Under the pieces are notes generated by a model. That model was not told where the DNA came from. It was given only the letters and a program-made list of their open reading frames with translations, and did no database searches. The position numbers and the translations under genes are program-made. A stretch of DNA of 64,000 nucleotides from Dyella sp. 2HG41-7 (GTDB taxonomy: Bacteria; Pseudomonadota; Gammaproteobacteria; Xanthomonadales; Rhodanobacteraceae), in the NCBI RefSeq assembly GCF_021390675.1, contig NZ_JAJEJV010000004.1, positions 124,001-188,000 on the forward strand, written 5' to 3'. Positions 26,383-34,674 of this stretch are shown one piece after another. Within the stretch, counting starts at the first letter, position 1, and every line of letters begins with the position of its first letter.

Positions 26383-27179
26383 GCAGGCCGATCCTCGAGC
26401 GCGGCCGCGATGCGCTCGCGCGCCAGCTCGGCCATGCGACGACGACCATCCGAACTGATTTGCACCGGTTCGAGAAAATGCACTTCGGCATCCATCGTCG
26501 GGCCGCCGAGCATGCGCAGAAAGTTCTGCATAAAGTTTTCGTGCGAACGGAAGCCGGCGTCGATCTGGCGACGACCGTCGCGCACAAAGCGCAACGCGAC
26601 CGGTTGCACAGGTACTTCCGCGTCCACTGCCGCTTGGAAAATGCGCGCGTGGAACACTTTCAGCACACCGTTGTGCCCGGTGCCGCCTTCGGGAAATACC
26701 GCGACGGAGCGACCTTCGCGCATGCGCTCTACCATCACCTGCATCACCGCCGCAAGCGAATGATTGCTGCCGCGGCGATGGAAAATAGTGCCACCGCTCG
26801 ACGCCAGCCAGCCCACCAGCGGCCAACCCGCGATTTCTGCTTTGGCGACGAAACACGCGGCGCGCTGACTGTGCAGCAGTTCGATATCGATCCACGAGGT
26901 GTGATTGGCGACAAACAACACGGCGTCGGGCATCGGCTGACCGACGCGCACGGAACGCAAACCGAAGATGCGCATCAATCCGGTGGACCACGCGCGGATC
27001 ATGCGGTGCGTAAACGGTTCGCGGCCGTTCTTCATCACCGCGTGGCGATTCCACGTGAGGATGCCTCCGCACAGAAAGATGCCAAGCACGATATGCACGA
27101 GCAGCAGCGGCACGCGCCACACATAACGCAGTGGGCGCAGCAGGTCGCGGTCCGGGGTAGAAACGGCGTCGGTACTCAT
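26379..27179 (-). CDS. 1-acyl-sn-glycerol-3-phosphate acyltransferase family protein
   Basis: This 266-residue protein has an N-terminal membrane segment (VPLLLVHIVLGIFLCGGIL). It carries PlsC motifs: NHTSWIDI (HX4D), a GTIFHRR segment, FPEGGTGHNG and a PVQPVALRF region. It transfers an acyl chain to a lysophospholipid or related acceptor at the inner membrane. Being coupled to a YheT-like hydrolase suggests a lipid-remodelling pair. Whether it is the main housekeeping PlsC cannot be told from the sequence. Confidence 0.88.
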   Translation of the reverse strand: MSTDAVSTPDRDLLRPLRYVWRVPLLLVHIVLGIFLCGGILTWNRHAVMKNGREPFTHRMIRAWSTGLMRIFGLRSVRVGQPMPDAVLFVANHTSWIDIELLHSQRAACFVAKAEIAGWPLVGWLASSGGTIFHRRGSNHSLAAVMQVMVERMREGRSVAVFPEGGTGHNGVLKVFHARIFQAAVDAEVPVQPVALRFVRDGRRQIDAGFRSHENFMQNFLRMLGGPTMDAEVHFLEPVQISSDGRRRMAELARERIAAALEDRPA

Positions 27180-27247
27180 CAGCGAGTTAGTTTAGCGTTA
27201 ATCGGCCGCGAGTTAAGCAGTACGCGCGCGCACTGACGATGCAACGT

Positions 27248-27850
27248 TTAAATCGCGGCGTCGATCAAGCGGCGTGCGGCGATGCCGAGCATGCGCGCGG
27301 GGCCGCCTTCACCGAAGGTTTGGCCCGATACGTAGCTGCCTTCGATCAACAGCAACAAGCTGTCCGCCAGATCGTCGGGTTCGCGCGCGCCCATGTCGCG
27401 GCACATCGCGCGCAATCGTTCGCGCAGGGCTTGCTTGCTTTCGACCGCGACCTGATGCGCGGGATGTTCGCGTTCGGGATATTCGATCACCGCGTTGGTC
27501 AAACCGCAGCCGCGGTAACCCTCGCTGCTGGCGCGCACCGCGAGGTAGTCCAGATAGGCCAACAATTGCGCTTTGGGATCGCCCGGATGATCGGCGCCGG
27601 GCGCTTCGAAACGTTGGCAGAAACGCTGATCGTAATCGCGCAGATACGCAGCAATCAGTTCGTCCTTCGATTCGAAGGCGCGATACAGGCTGGGCTTGGT
27701 GACGCCGGCGCGCGTGACGATCTCTTCCACGCCGATCGCGCGGATGCCTTCGCGGTAGAACAAGTCGAAGGCGGTGTCGCGAATGCGGTCGGCCGCGCGG
27801 CGCGGCGTTTCGGATTCGGGCTGGGATGGCGGTTTAGAACGCATGGACAT
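27248..27850 (-). CDS. TetR family transcriptional regulator
   Basis: This 200-residue protein has a TetR HTH (AADRIRDTAFDLFYREGIRA, then VEEIVTRAGVTKPSLYRAFESKDELIAAYL) and an all-helical C-terminal domain. Starts at 27850 and 27844 are both possible. It is divergent from an MFS transporter, with two inverted copies of a 15 bp operator-like sequence in the 68 bp between them. This strongly suggests that it represses the exporter and itself. Confidence 0.92.
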   Translation of the reverse strand: MSMRSKPPSQPESETPRRAADRIRDTAFDLFYREGIRAIGVEEIVTRAGVTKPSLYRAFESKDELIAAYLRDYDQRFCQRFEAPGADHPGDPKAQLLAYLDYLAVRASSEGYRGCGLTNAVIEYPEREHPAHQVAVESKQALRERLRAMCRDMGAREPDDLADSLLLLIEGSYVSGQTFGEGGPARMLGIAARRLIDAAI

Positions 27851-27860
27851 AACGGACCGG

Positions 27861-27918
27861 TTGACAATGTTACCGATCGGTACGTACTCTGCACATCCGT
27901 CCCGTACCGATCGGTAAC
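27861..27918 (+). promoter_or_regulatory. TetR-type double operator and promoter for the MFS gene
   Basis: TTGACA at 27861-27866 and TACTCT at 27885-27890 (18 bp spacing) form a plausible promoter toward the MFS gene. Two mirror-image operators flank it: GTTACCGATCGGTAC at 27869-27883, inside the spacer, and GTACCGATCGGTAAC at 27904-27918, ending just before the MFS ATG. Each carries the palindrome GTACCGATCGGTAC with one mismatch at an end. Binding would block RNA polymerase. Confidence 0.82.
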
Positions 27919-29211
27919 ATGACTATACAACGTCGCCGGCCTTTCGGCCAAAACTATGCTTTCGTGGTGGTCGCCGTGGTCTTTCTGGCGCTGCTGGCCT
28001 CGGCCGGCATGCGCGCCACGCCCGGCGTGCTGATGCTGCCGCTGGGGCAGGCGTTTGGCTGGAGCCGGGACGATATTTCGTTCGCGGCGGCGGTCGGCAT
28101 TCTGCTGTACGGCCTGATGGGGCCATTCGCGGCGGCGCTGATGCAGCGATTCGGCATCCGGCGCGTGCTGATCATCGCCCTCGCGGTGATGGCGTTGGCC
28201 GCGGCGTCGAGCGCGCTGATGACGCGTCCGTGGCATCTGCTGCTGACCTGGGGCGTGTTTTCGGGAGCCGGAACCGGCTGTGTTGCGGTGGTTCTTGGTG
28301 CAACGGTAGTCGGCCGCTGGTTCAGTAAGCATCGCGGGCTGATGATGGGTTTGCTTACCGCGAGCACGGCGACTGGCACGCTGATCTTTCTACCTGGTCT
28401 GGCCGCTATTGCCGAATACGCGGGTTGGAAGCCTGTGGTGCTGACGATCGCCGCCGTGTGTGCGGTGCTGGTGCCGCTGGTGGTGTGGCTGATGCCGGAG
28501 AGCCCGGCGCAGATCGGTCTGACGCGTTATGGCGCGACGTCGCACGAACCCATCAATGTCAAGGTCTCATCGGAAAACTTGTTCGCCTTGACGCTTGGCA
28601 CCTTGCGTCGCGCGAGCAAGCGCGGCGTGTTCTGGTTGTTGTTCGCGACGTTCTTTGTGTGCGGATTCACCACCAATGGTTTGATCGGCACACATTTCAT
28701 CGCGATGTGCGGCGATCACGGCATTCCGGAAGTACGCGCGGCAAGCGTGCTGGCGATGATGGGTTTGTGCGATCTGATCGGCACCACGGTGTCGGGTTGG
28801 CTGACCGATCGCTTCGATCCGCGCAAATTGCTGTTCGTGTATTACGGGCTGCGCGGATTGTCGTTGATGTATCTGCCCTACTCCGATTTTTCGCTGTACA
28901 GCCTGTCGTTGTTCGGCGTCTTCTACGGATTGGATTGGATCGCCACGGTACCGCCGACGTTGCGTCTTACTACTGATGCATTCGGCGAACGCGATGCGCC
29001 GGTGGTGTTCGGTTGGGTCGTTGCAGGTCATCAAATTGGCGCCGCCACTGCTGCATTTATGGCGGGCGTGTTGCGCGTGCAGTTGGGCAGCTATCTCACG
29101 CCGTTCGTGATTGCCGGCGCAACAGGCGTGGTAGCCGCTTTCCTCGCGCTGCGCATTCAGCGCCGCGATGCATCGCTGCCTCGCGGCACGCTCGCCAACG
29201 AAAGCGCGTGA
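27919..29211 (+). CDS. MFS transporter (OxlT/monocarboxylate-like)
   Basis: This 430-residue protein has 12 membrane segments. Features include GMRATPGVLMLPLGQAFGWS in the first loop, RFGIRR after TM2, GRWFSKHRGLMMGLL and GWLTDRFDPRK in the second half. These resemble OxlT/MCP-type carriers. The ATG directly follows an operator and no Shine-Dalgarno is visible, so translation may use a very short leader. Expression is probably controlled by the divergent TetR regulator. It may export a toxic compound or exchange an organic acid; the substrate is unknown. Confidence 0.88.
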   Translation: MTIQRRRPFGQNYAFVVVAVVFLALLASAGMRATPGVLMLPLGQAFGWSRDDISFAAAVGILLYGLMGPFAAALMQRFGIRRVLIIALAVMALAAASSALMTRPWHLLLTWGVFSGAGTGCVAVVLGATVVGRWFSKHRGLMMGLLTASTATGTLIFLPGLAAIAEYAGWKPVVLTIAAVCAVLVPLVVWLMPESPAQIGLTRYGATSHEPINVKVSSENLFALTLGTLRRASKRGVFWLLFATFFVCGFTTNGLIGTHFIAMCGDHGIPEVRAASVLAMMGLCDLIGTTVSGWLTDRFDPRKLLFVYYGLRGLSLMYLPYSDFSLYSLSLFGVFYGLDWIATVPPTLRLTTDAFGERDAPVVFGWVVAGHQIGAATAAFMAGVLRVQLGSYLTPFVIAGATGVVAAFLALRIQRRDASLPRGTLANESA

Positions 29212-29212
29212 T

Positions 29213-29686
29213 TCAACGTTCGAGCTGCGTCAGCGGCAACGCAGCCGAACGCTTCACCGTGCGCAGCACGAAGCTGGAATTCACGTCGGCGACGCCGGAC
29301 GCGTTGAGCAAACGATCCAGCAGAAAGCGCGAGAAGTGCTGCAGATCGGCGACATAGACATGCATCAAGTAATCCATGTCGCCGGTCAGCGCGTAACACG
29401 CCACGACCTCATCCCAACCACTGACACGCTCGACGAAGCGCTCGATCACGTCGCCCTCGTGCCGGGTCAGCTGCACACGCACGAACGCTTGTAGGCCTAA
29501 ACCGACGGCCTCCGGATCCACTTGCGCGCTGTAGCCCTTCAATACGCCCTCGCTTTCCAGGCGCTGCAGGCGACGCAGGCAGGCTGAGGGGGACAGATTT
29601 ACCCGTTCGGCCAGTTCGGTATTGGTGACGCGCCCTTCAGCCTGTAGGACGGCGAGCATGCGCAAGTCGGTGCGATCGAGTTCCAT
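29213..29686 (-). CDS. Lrp/AsnC family transcriptional regulator
   Basis: This 157-residue protein has an N-terminal HTH (MELDRTDLRMLAVLQAEGRV, then NTELAERVNLSPSACLRRLQRLESEGVLKGY) and a RAM ligand-binding domain (FVRVQLTRHEGDVIERF, GDMDYLMHVYV). It is divergent from phhA, with an inverted TGCAATATT repeat in the shared region. The likely role is amino-acid-responsive control of aromatic amino acid catabolism, as for other Lrp-like regulators next to catabolic genes. The ligand is inferred to be phenylalanine or tyrosine. Confidence 0.92.
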   Translation of the reverse strand: MELDRTDLRMLAVLQAEGRVTNTELAERVNLSPSACLRRLQRLESEGVLKGYSAQVDPEAVGLGLQAFVRVQLTRHEGDVIERFVERVSGWDEVVACYALTGDMDYLMHVYVADLQHFSRFLLDRLLNASGVADVNSSFVLRTVKRSAALPLTQLER

Positions 29687-29689
29687 TAC

Positions 29690-29735
29690 TGCAATATTGT
29701 TCTGTAATTGGCGGCCTAGGCGATGGAATATTGCA
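29690..29735. promoter_or_regulatory. Inverted repeat between Lrp gene and phhA
   Basis: TGCAATATT (29690-29698) and AATATTGCA (29727-29735) form perfect inverted arms 28 bp apart. The first arm almost touches the Lrp start codon, which fits autoregulation. AT-rich paired sites spaced roughly three helical turns apart suit an oligomeric Lrp-type regulator. Confidence 0.55.
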
Positions 29736-29841
29736 CTTTTGCCTGCAAAGTCAACAATAAAACAACCATTTTGCGTCGTCTGAGACCTATGATTTTGCTT
29801 ACCGACCGGTAGGAATCCCTCCTAGACGCCACGGAGCAGCC

Positions 29842-30735
29842 ATGGAAAACACCACCCCCCGCCGCGTTGAACATCAACAGACCGATCGCGGTTACGTGCC
29901 GGTGTACGCCACGGGCGTGGTGGAGCAGCCCTGGGCGAACTACTCCCGTACCGATCACGAGGTGTGGGACACGCTGTTCAAGCGTCAGCGCGAATTGCTG
30001 CCCGGACGCGCCTGCAAAGAATTTCTCGCTGGCGTGGAACGCTTCGGCTTGGGCGACGGCGGCATCCCGAAATTCAGCGACCTCAACAAGGTGCTGGGTG
30101 AAACGACGGGCTGGGAATTGGTGGCAGTCGAAGGGCTGCTGCCGGACGAGGTGTTTTTCGATCACCTCGCAAACCGTCGCTTCCCGGTGAGCTGGTGGAT
30201 TCGCAAACCGGAACAGCTCGACTACCTGAGCGAGCCGGATCTCTTCCACGATCTGTTCGGCCACGTGCCGTTGCTGCTCAATCCGATCTTTGCCGATTAC
30301 ATGCAAGCCTACGGCCGCGGCGGCATGAAAGCGTTCCGCATTGGGCCGGAAGCGCTGATGAACCTCACGCGCTTGTACTGGTACACAGTGGAATTCGGAC
30401 TCATCAACACCGACGAAGGCATGCGCATCTATGGCGCGGGGATCGTCAGTTCGAAGGGCGAATCGATCTACTGCCTGGATTCCGCGGCGCCTAATCGCAT
30501 CGGCTTCGGCCTGGAGCGCGTGATGAATACGCGCTACCGCATCGACACGTATCAGCAAACCTATTTCGTGATCGACAGCTTCGAGCAGCTGTTCGACGCG
30601 ACGCGCCCGGACTTCACGCCGATCTATGCCGAGCTAAAACAACACACCGCGCACGCCGCTGCCGATGTGCTCGACAGCGATCGCGTGTTTACGCGCGGTA
30701 CGCGCGAAGGTTTCGCCAAGGACGCGGATACCTGA
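29842..30735 (+). CDS. phhA: Phenylalanine 4-monooxygenase
   Basis: This 297-residue protein is a pterin-dependent aromatic amino acid hydroxylase. The iron ligands are visible as H136 and H141 in FHDLFGHVPLL and E184 in YWYTVEFGL. It converts phenylalanine to tyrosine using tetrahydrobiopterin and oxygen in the cytoplasm. ATG 29842 is preceded by GGAG. It lies divergent from an Lrp-type regulator. A pterin carbinolamine dehydratase (phhB) is not seen in this window. Confidence 0.96.
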   Translation: MENTTPRRVEHQQTDRGYVPVYATGVVEQPWANYSRTDHEVWDTLFKRQRELLPGRACKEFLAGVERFGLGDGGIPKFSDLNKVLGETTGWELVAVEGLLPDEVFFDHLANRRFPVSWWIRKPEQLDYLSEPDLFHDLFGHVPLLLNPIFADYMQAYGRGGMKAFRIGPEALMNLTRLYWYTVEFGLINTDEGMRIYGAGIVSSKGESIYCLDSAAPNRIGFGLERVMNTRYRIDTYQQTYFVIDSFEQLFDATRPDFTPIYAELKQHTAHAAADVLDSDRVFTRGTREGFAKDADT

Positions 30736-30738
30736 CTT

Positions 30739-31404
30739 TCAGCGCGCGTGCGCATCCACCCACGGTTTGATGATGCCGATCCAGAGCTCATAACCCGTGC
30801 GGTTCATGTGCAAGCCGTCCTGGATAAACCATTTCGGTTGCGGCTGACCGTCCGCACCGAGCATCGGTGTATACACATCCAGATACGCGACGTTCTTTTG
30901 CGTCGCCGCGTAGCTGCGCACTAAATCATTTGCTTGCTTGATCTTCGGTAGCAGCGCCTTGCGCGCCATGCTGGGCTTGATCGCGACGAAGGCGACCGGC
31001 ACGCCGGGATCTTCCGCGCGTACTTTCTGCACAAAGGCGACAAAGTCGTCGCGCACTTGTTGCGGGCTATGGCCGTCCCACAAATCGTTGTCGCCGGCAT
31101 ACAGAACGATCGCGCGCGGGCGATAGGGCGCCACGATGCGATCGGCGAAATAGGTGGAATCGCTCAGCTCCGAACCGCCGAAACCGCGATTGATCACTTT
31201 CACTTCCGGAAAGTCCGCCGCGACCGATTTCCAGTGCTCAATCGACGAACTGCCGATAAACAACACCGCGCCTTGCGGCGGCGGATTAGCGCGATCTGAA
31301 GTTTCGAATGCGGCGATGGCGGAATTCCAATACGCGTGATTCGTTTGAGCTGCGAAAACAAAACACGGCGCGAAGGCAAGCAACAGCGATAGCAAAATTT
31401 TCAT
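30739..31404 (-). CDS. Exported GDSL/SGNH-family esterase
   Basis: This 221-residue protein begins with a signal peptide (MKILLSLLLAFAPCFVFAAQ). It contains SGNH-hydrolase blocks: block I FIGSSSIEHW with the nucleophile Ser, block II GFGGSELSD, block III GDNDLWDG with Asn, and block V DGLHMNRTGYELW with Asp-x-x-His. It should hydrolyse an ester in the periplasm, possibly on an acylated glycan or lipid. ATG 31404 is preceded by GGGAGC; a longer frame from 31500 is rejected. It ends three bases from the convergent phhA stop. Confidence 0.9.
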   Translation of the reverse strand: MKILLSLLLAFAPCFVFAAQTNHAYWNSAIAAFETSDRANPPPQGAVLFIGSSSIEHWKSVAADFPEVKVINRGFGGSELSDSTYFADRIVAPYRPRAIVLYAGDNDLWDGHSPQQVRDDFVAFVQKVRAEDPGVPVAFVAIKPSMARKALLPKIKQANDLVRSYAATQKNVAYLDVYTPMLGADGQPQPKWFIQDGLHMNRTGYELWIGIIKPWVDAHAR

Positions 31405-31531
31405 GATGCTCCCGGGGCATGGCCCCTTGCTGACAAGCGGAGGAGAAGTAACGGCGACGCGAATGATCGTCATGCAACGATCGTGGGTGCATCCGATCAT
31501 AGTCCCGTTGCGCGTATCGTGTGGACTAGCG

Positions 31532-32218
31532 CTATCCGCGCTTTACTTCGTTGACTTCGAACACGCGCGCGATGCGCTTGCCGTCCCATCGATAAGTAAG
31601 ATGTTGCGTCTGGATGCACGGCGCAACCACGTCGGGATAAAACGCGGCCAGACATTCGCCGCCGCGATGACGCACGCTGTCGTACACGATGCCGTTGGAA
31701 CCTTCTTCACGCAACGTGCGCGCAAGTTTGACGCTCGCGACATAGCTGTCGGCATCGTGCGCGTCCGGCCACGCGCCGCGAATATCGTGCAGTTTGCAAT
31801 CGATGCTAGTGCGATAGCAGCGCATTTCTAAATCGCATGCCGGTTCGGACGTGGCCGCGAGAAACCGTTCGCGGTGATACACCGTTTCTTCCACGGCGGT
31901 GATCACGCTGCGCGCGGCGTAAAACACGCCCCACTTGCCGTCGGAAAAGCGACTGCCTTCCGGATTGAGATGCGTGAAAGCCGCCATCACCGGCGTCGAA
32001 CCGGGACCGCTGATGCGACGGTCTTTCGGCACGAGCCGCAAGGTGTCGGCTTCGTCGCGCAGACGCGGATTGGTCAAGGCTTCGATGGCGAAGATCGCAT
32101 CCAGATCGGCCGGATCGGCAATGCGATCGAACAATCCCGCCGGCGGAAAACGACTCGGCACGATGCGGTAAGCGTGCGACCAGCGAATGCGGCGAAGAGG
32201 GGGCGTATCGATAGGCAT
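31532..32218 (-). CDS. RES-domain toxin
   Basis: This 228-residue protein fits the RES family. It has an early YRIV motif, the core block RFSDGKWGVFYAARSVITAVEETVYHRE and late residues SNGIVYDSVRHRGGECLAAF. Characterised RES toxins consume NAD+ and arrest growth. The gene lies 94 bp downstream of an Xre/MbcA/ParS-type antitoxin gene on the same strand, the normal order of this type II toxin-antitoxin system. The start at ATG 32218 has no strong ribosome site, which would keep toxin output low. Confidence 0.88.
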   Translation of the reverse strand: MPIDTPPLRRIRWSHAYRIVPSRFPPAGLFDRIADPADLDAIFAIEALTNPRLRDEADTLRLVPKDRRISGPGSTPVMAAFTHLNPEGSRFSDGKWGVFYAARSVITAVEETVYHRERFLAATSEPACDLEMRCYRTSIDCKLHDIRGAWPDAHDADSYVASVKLARTLREEGSNGIVYDSVRHRGGECLAAFYPDVVAPCIQTQHLTYRWDGKRIARVFEVNEVKRG

Positions 32219-32312
32219 GGCGTATTCCGCGGCGCATTACCGCATCGTTTTGTTCTTCCCTGTTCGATTCGAATACTGCCGTAGCGGCTTCTCGCCGACT
32301 GCGACGGGGGTC

Positions 32313-32708
32313 TTACCAACCGCGCTGCGCATCCAGATACTGCCGCACCACGTACAGATCGCTCACGTTGCCCGACAGCATGCGCTCCAGCGCGGACTGT
32401 CCGCCGAACAACGTCGCCTGATTGAGTTTATGCAACCACGTATCGGCCTGGTCCGCGTTGGGAAACAGAATCTGCAACGCCTTGTAGATGCCCAATAGAT
32501 AGCTGATGCGTTCCAGCGTATCGCGTCCCAGCACGCTATCCTGCTGACGCTTCCATTTGTAGAACGTGGATTCCGGCGGATCGCCCAGCAACTTCCGCTG
32601 CTCGGCGATGCGCAGATTCCAGCGGTCGGCCAGATTGAAAAACGCGCGCAGGGCAGGGCCGCTGAGTTCGTCGGCCGGCAGAGTTTGGGGCAACGCATGG
32701 GCGGTCAT
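32313..32708 (-). CDS. Xre/MbcA/ParS-type antitoxin
   Basis: This 131-residue protein has an N-terminal Xre-like helical DNA-binding region (GPALRAFFNLADRWNL, then STFYKWKRQ) and a C-terminal DUF2384-like toxin-binding domain (ISYLLGIYKALQILFP, WLHKLNQATLFGGQSALE). ATG 32708 is preceded by GGGAGAG. A longer frame to 32843 would translate a repeat element. The protein should neutralise the RES toxin downstream and repress the operon through the ATAGAGT inverted repeat immediately upstream. Confidence 0.9.
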   Translation of the reverse strand: MTAHALPQTLPADELSGPALRAFFNLADRWNLRIAEQRKLLGDPPESTFYKWKRQQDSVLGRDTLERISYLLGIYKALQILFPNADQADTWLHKLNQATLFGGQSALERMLSGNVSDLYVVRQYLDAQRGW

Positions 32709-32722
32709 AGGCGACTCTCCCA

Positions 32723-32749
32723 ATAGAGTTTGATGGCATATTACTCTAT
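32723..32749 (-). promoter_or_regulatory. Antitoxin operator/promoter
   Basis: ATAGAGT (32723-32729) and ACTCTAT (32743-32749) are inverted arms separated by 13 bp, 15-41 bp upstream of the antitoxin ATG. A TAATAT-like -10 lies between the arms on the minus strand. The position fits the autorepression operator of a toxin-antitoxin operon. Confidence 0.6.
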
Positions 32750-32780
32750 AGGTGAAGTTTTCGCCAATGACCGGGCTTCC

Positions 32781-32915
32781 TCCCTCTCCCCTCCGGGGAG
32801 AGGGCCGGGGTGAGGGGCCAAGGCTGGCCTCAGATTTCAACAAAGCGCCGCTTCGAACCAGCTGTCCCGCAAGATTCGCCCCTCACCCTAACCCTCTCCC
32901 CAAAGGGGAGAGGGA
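32781..32915. repeat. Dispersed paired-arm repeat, family A copy 3
   Basis: A left arm (CCCTCTCCCC, CCGGGGAGAGGG, GGTGAGGGG) and an inverted right arm (CCCCTCACCC to GGGGAGAGGGA) flank about 60 bp. The core contains GCCGCTTCGAA and CGCAAGATTCG, close to copies 1 and 2. It separates the antitoxin control region from the DUF885 gene, which ends two bases beyond it. Confidence 0.82.
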
Positions 32916-32916
32916 A

Positions 32917-34674
32917 CTAGTGCACGCCGTAATCCGGCTCCGGCCCGCCCGCATCGATAAACCGCTGAATCCGCTGCTCCAGTACCGGCAACGGCACGGA
33001 ACCGGTCGACAACACTGTGTCGTGAAACGCGCGGATATCGAACTTCGGCCCCAGCGCTTTCTCCGCCTTGGCGCGCAGCTCCAATAACTTCAGATATCCC
33101 AGCTCGTACGACAGCGCCTGTCCCGGCCAGCTGATATAGCGATCCACTTCGTTGGCGATTTCGCGATCGGAAAGCGCCGTGTTTTCCGTCATGAAATCGA
33201 TCGCCTGCTGGCGCGTCCAACCCAAATGATGGATGCCGGTATCGACCACCAATCGACACGCGCGCCACATTTGGTAAGTGAGGTAACCAAAGCGCTGATA
33301 CGGCGTCTTGTAGATACCCATCTCGTTGCCGAGGTATTCGGAATACAAACCCCAGCCTTCGCCATACGCGGAGATGTACCCGTTGCGACGAAACGCGGGC
33401 TGGTCGTGTTCTTCTTCCGCCAGTTCCAGTTGCAAGGCATGGCCGGGATACGACTCATGCAGAGTCAACGCCGGCATGTTGTAGAGCGGGCGCGAGGGCA
33501 GGTCGTAGGTGTTGACGAGATAGACGTCCGGACCGCCACGGCCTGACGTGTAATACGGCGCGATATCGTCCGGCACCGGCTGGATGGTGAAGCGTTCACG
33601 CGGAAGATGGCCGAAGAACTTGCCGACCTTGCCGTCCACTTCCTTGGCGACCCACGCCGTTTTATCGAGCAGCTCGTCCGGCGTTTTGGCGTAGAACTGC
33701 GGATCGGTGCGCAGGAAATGCAGGAAATCCGCAAAGCTGCCTTTGAAGTCGGTTTGCTGCATAACCTGCAACATTTGCGCGTGAATCTTTTCGACCTGCG
33801 TCAACCCGATCGTGTGAATGGTGTCGGCGTCGAGATCCAGCGTGGTGTATTCGCGGATTTGCTGGCGGTAATAGTCTTTGCCGTCGGGCAAAGCTTCCGC
33901 CGCTAACGTGCTGCGCGCCTGCGGCACGTACTCGTTGCGGAAGAACGTAAGCAGCTTGCCGTAGGCGGGAATCACGTCGCCGCTGATTTTCGCGCGCGCA
34001 TCGGCTTGAATGGCGGCGGCCGTGACCGCCGGAATGCTCGACGGCATATGCTGCAGCGGCGCGTAGAACGCCGTCTGCGTCGGGTCTTTCGCATCGGCGA
34101 CCGATGCGATGGAAACATCGCGCCCGCTCAACACCGCACGCGGCACGCTGAAACCGCGCTTCAGCCCGGCGCGCATATTGGCGATTTCCTGATCGAAATA
34201 CGCAGGCACCTGACCCAGACGATCCACGTAACGGCGATAGTCGGTTTCGGTGCGCAGTCCATCGCCGCCGAGATCGTCGTACAACTCGCTCCAAAAGGCC
34301 GAGTCGCTGTTGAACGGCATCTGCCACTGCATGAAAGTCTGATCAGCGATGAAGTTGTGGATTTGTTCGCGATAGACCGCGTAGTTCACCTGCTCGGCAG
34401 GCGATAGCTGTTTGGCGTCGATGGCGTCGAGCTGGCTCATCACTTTCTGCCAGTAATCCAGGCGCGCCTGCTGCCGTTTCGCATCGACCTGATCGAGACG
34501 GCCGTTATTCGGCTGCGATTCGCCCGATGCGCTGACGCCCGCCTGCCCGGTGCGCCACGCCCATTCCTTTTCGTAGATCTGCTTGAAGCGCGCGTCTGCA
34601 TTTTGCTGCGCGAAAGCCGGCGCGGTCAGCAGCAAGCCTGCCGCCACGCACGCGATACGTGTTGCGTGTTTCAC
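32917..34674 (-). CDS. DUF885 family exported peptidase-like protein
   Basis: This 585-residue protein starts at GTG 34674 (VKHATRIACVAAGLLLTAPAFAQQ), giving a signal peptide, and overlaps the SulP stop by GTGA. It has the DUF885 hallmark HESYPGH (LTLHESYPGHALQLELAEEE), a zinc-metallopeptidase-like HExxxH variant. It also carries YGEGWGLYSEYLGNEMG and a LGWTRQQAIDFM region. Members are thought to be periplasmic metallopeptidases. The longer frame from 34851 runs inside the SulP gene and is rejected. Confidence 0.88.
   Translation of the reverse strand: MKHATRIACVAAGLLLTAPAFAQQNADARFKQIYEKEWAWRTGQAGVSASGESQPNNGRLDQVDAKRQQARLDYWQKVMSQLDAIDAKQLSPAEQVNYAVYREQIHNFIADQTFMQWQMPFNSDSAFWSELYDDLGGDGLRTETDYRRYVDRLGQVPAYFDQEIANMRAGLKRGFSVPRAVLSGRDVSIASVADAKDPTQTAFYAPLQHMPSSIPAVTAAAIQADARAKISGDVIPAYGKLLTFFRNEYVPQARSTLAAEALPDGKDYYRQQIREYTTLDLDADTIHTIGLTQVEKIHAQMLQVMQQTDFKGSFADFLHFLRTDPQFYAKTPDELLDKTAWVAKEVDGKVGKFFGHLPRERFTIQPVPDDIAPYYTSGRGGPDVYLVNTYDLPSRPLYNMPALTLHESYPGHALQLELAEEEHDQPAFRRNGYISAYGEGWGLYSEYLGNEMGIYKTPYQRFGYLTYQMWRACRLVVDTGIHHLGWTRQQAIDFMTENTALSDREIANEVDRYISWPGQALSYELGYLKLLELRAKAEKALGPKFDIRAFHDTVLSTGSVPLPVLEQRIQRFIDAGGPEPDYGVH

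Noticed and set aside
25363-27120. A 585-residue fusion of hydrolase with an upstream extension
   Set aside because: The extension is an out-of-frame reading of the acyltransferase; ATGA overlap at 26379-26382 defines two genes.
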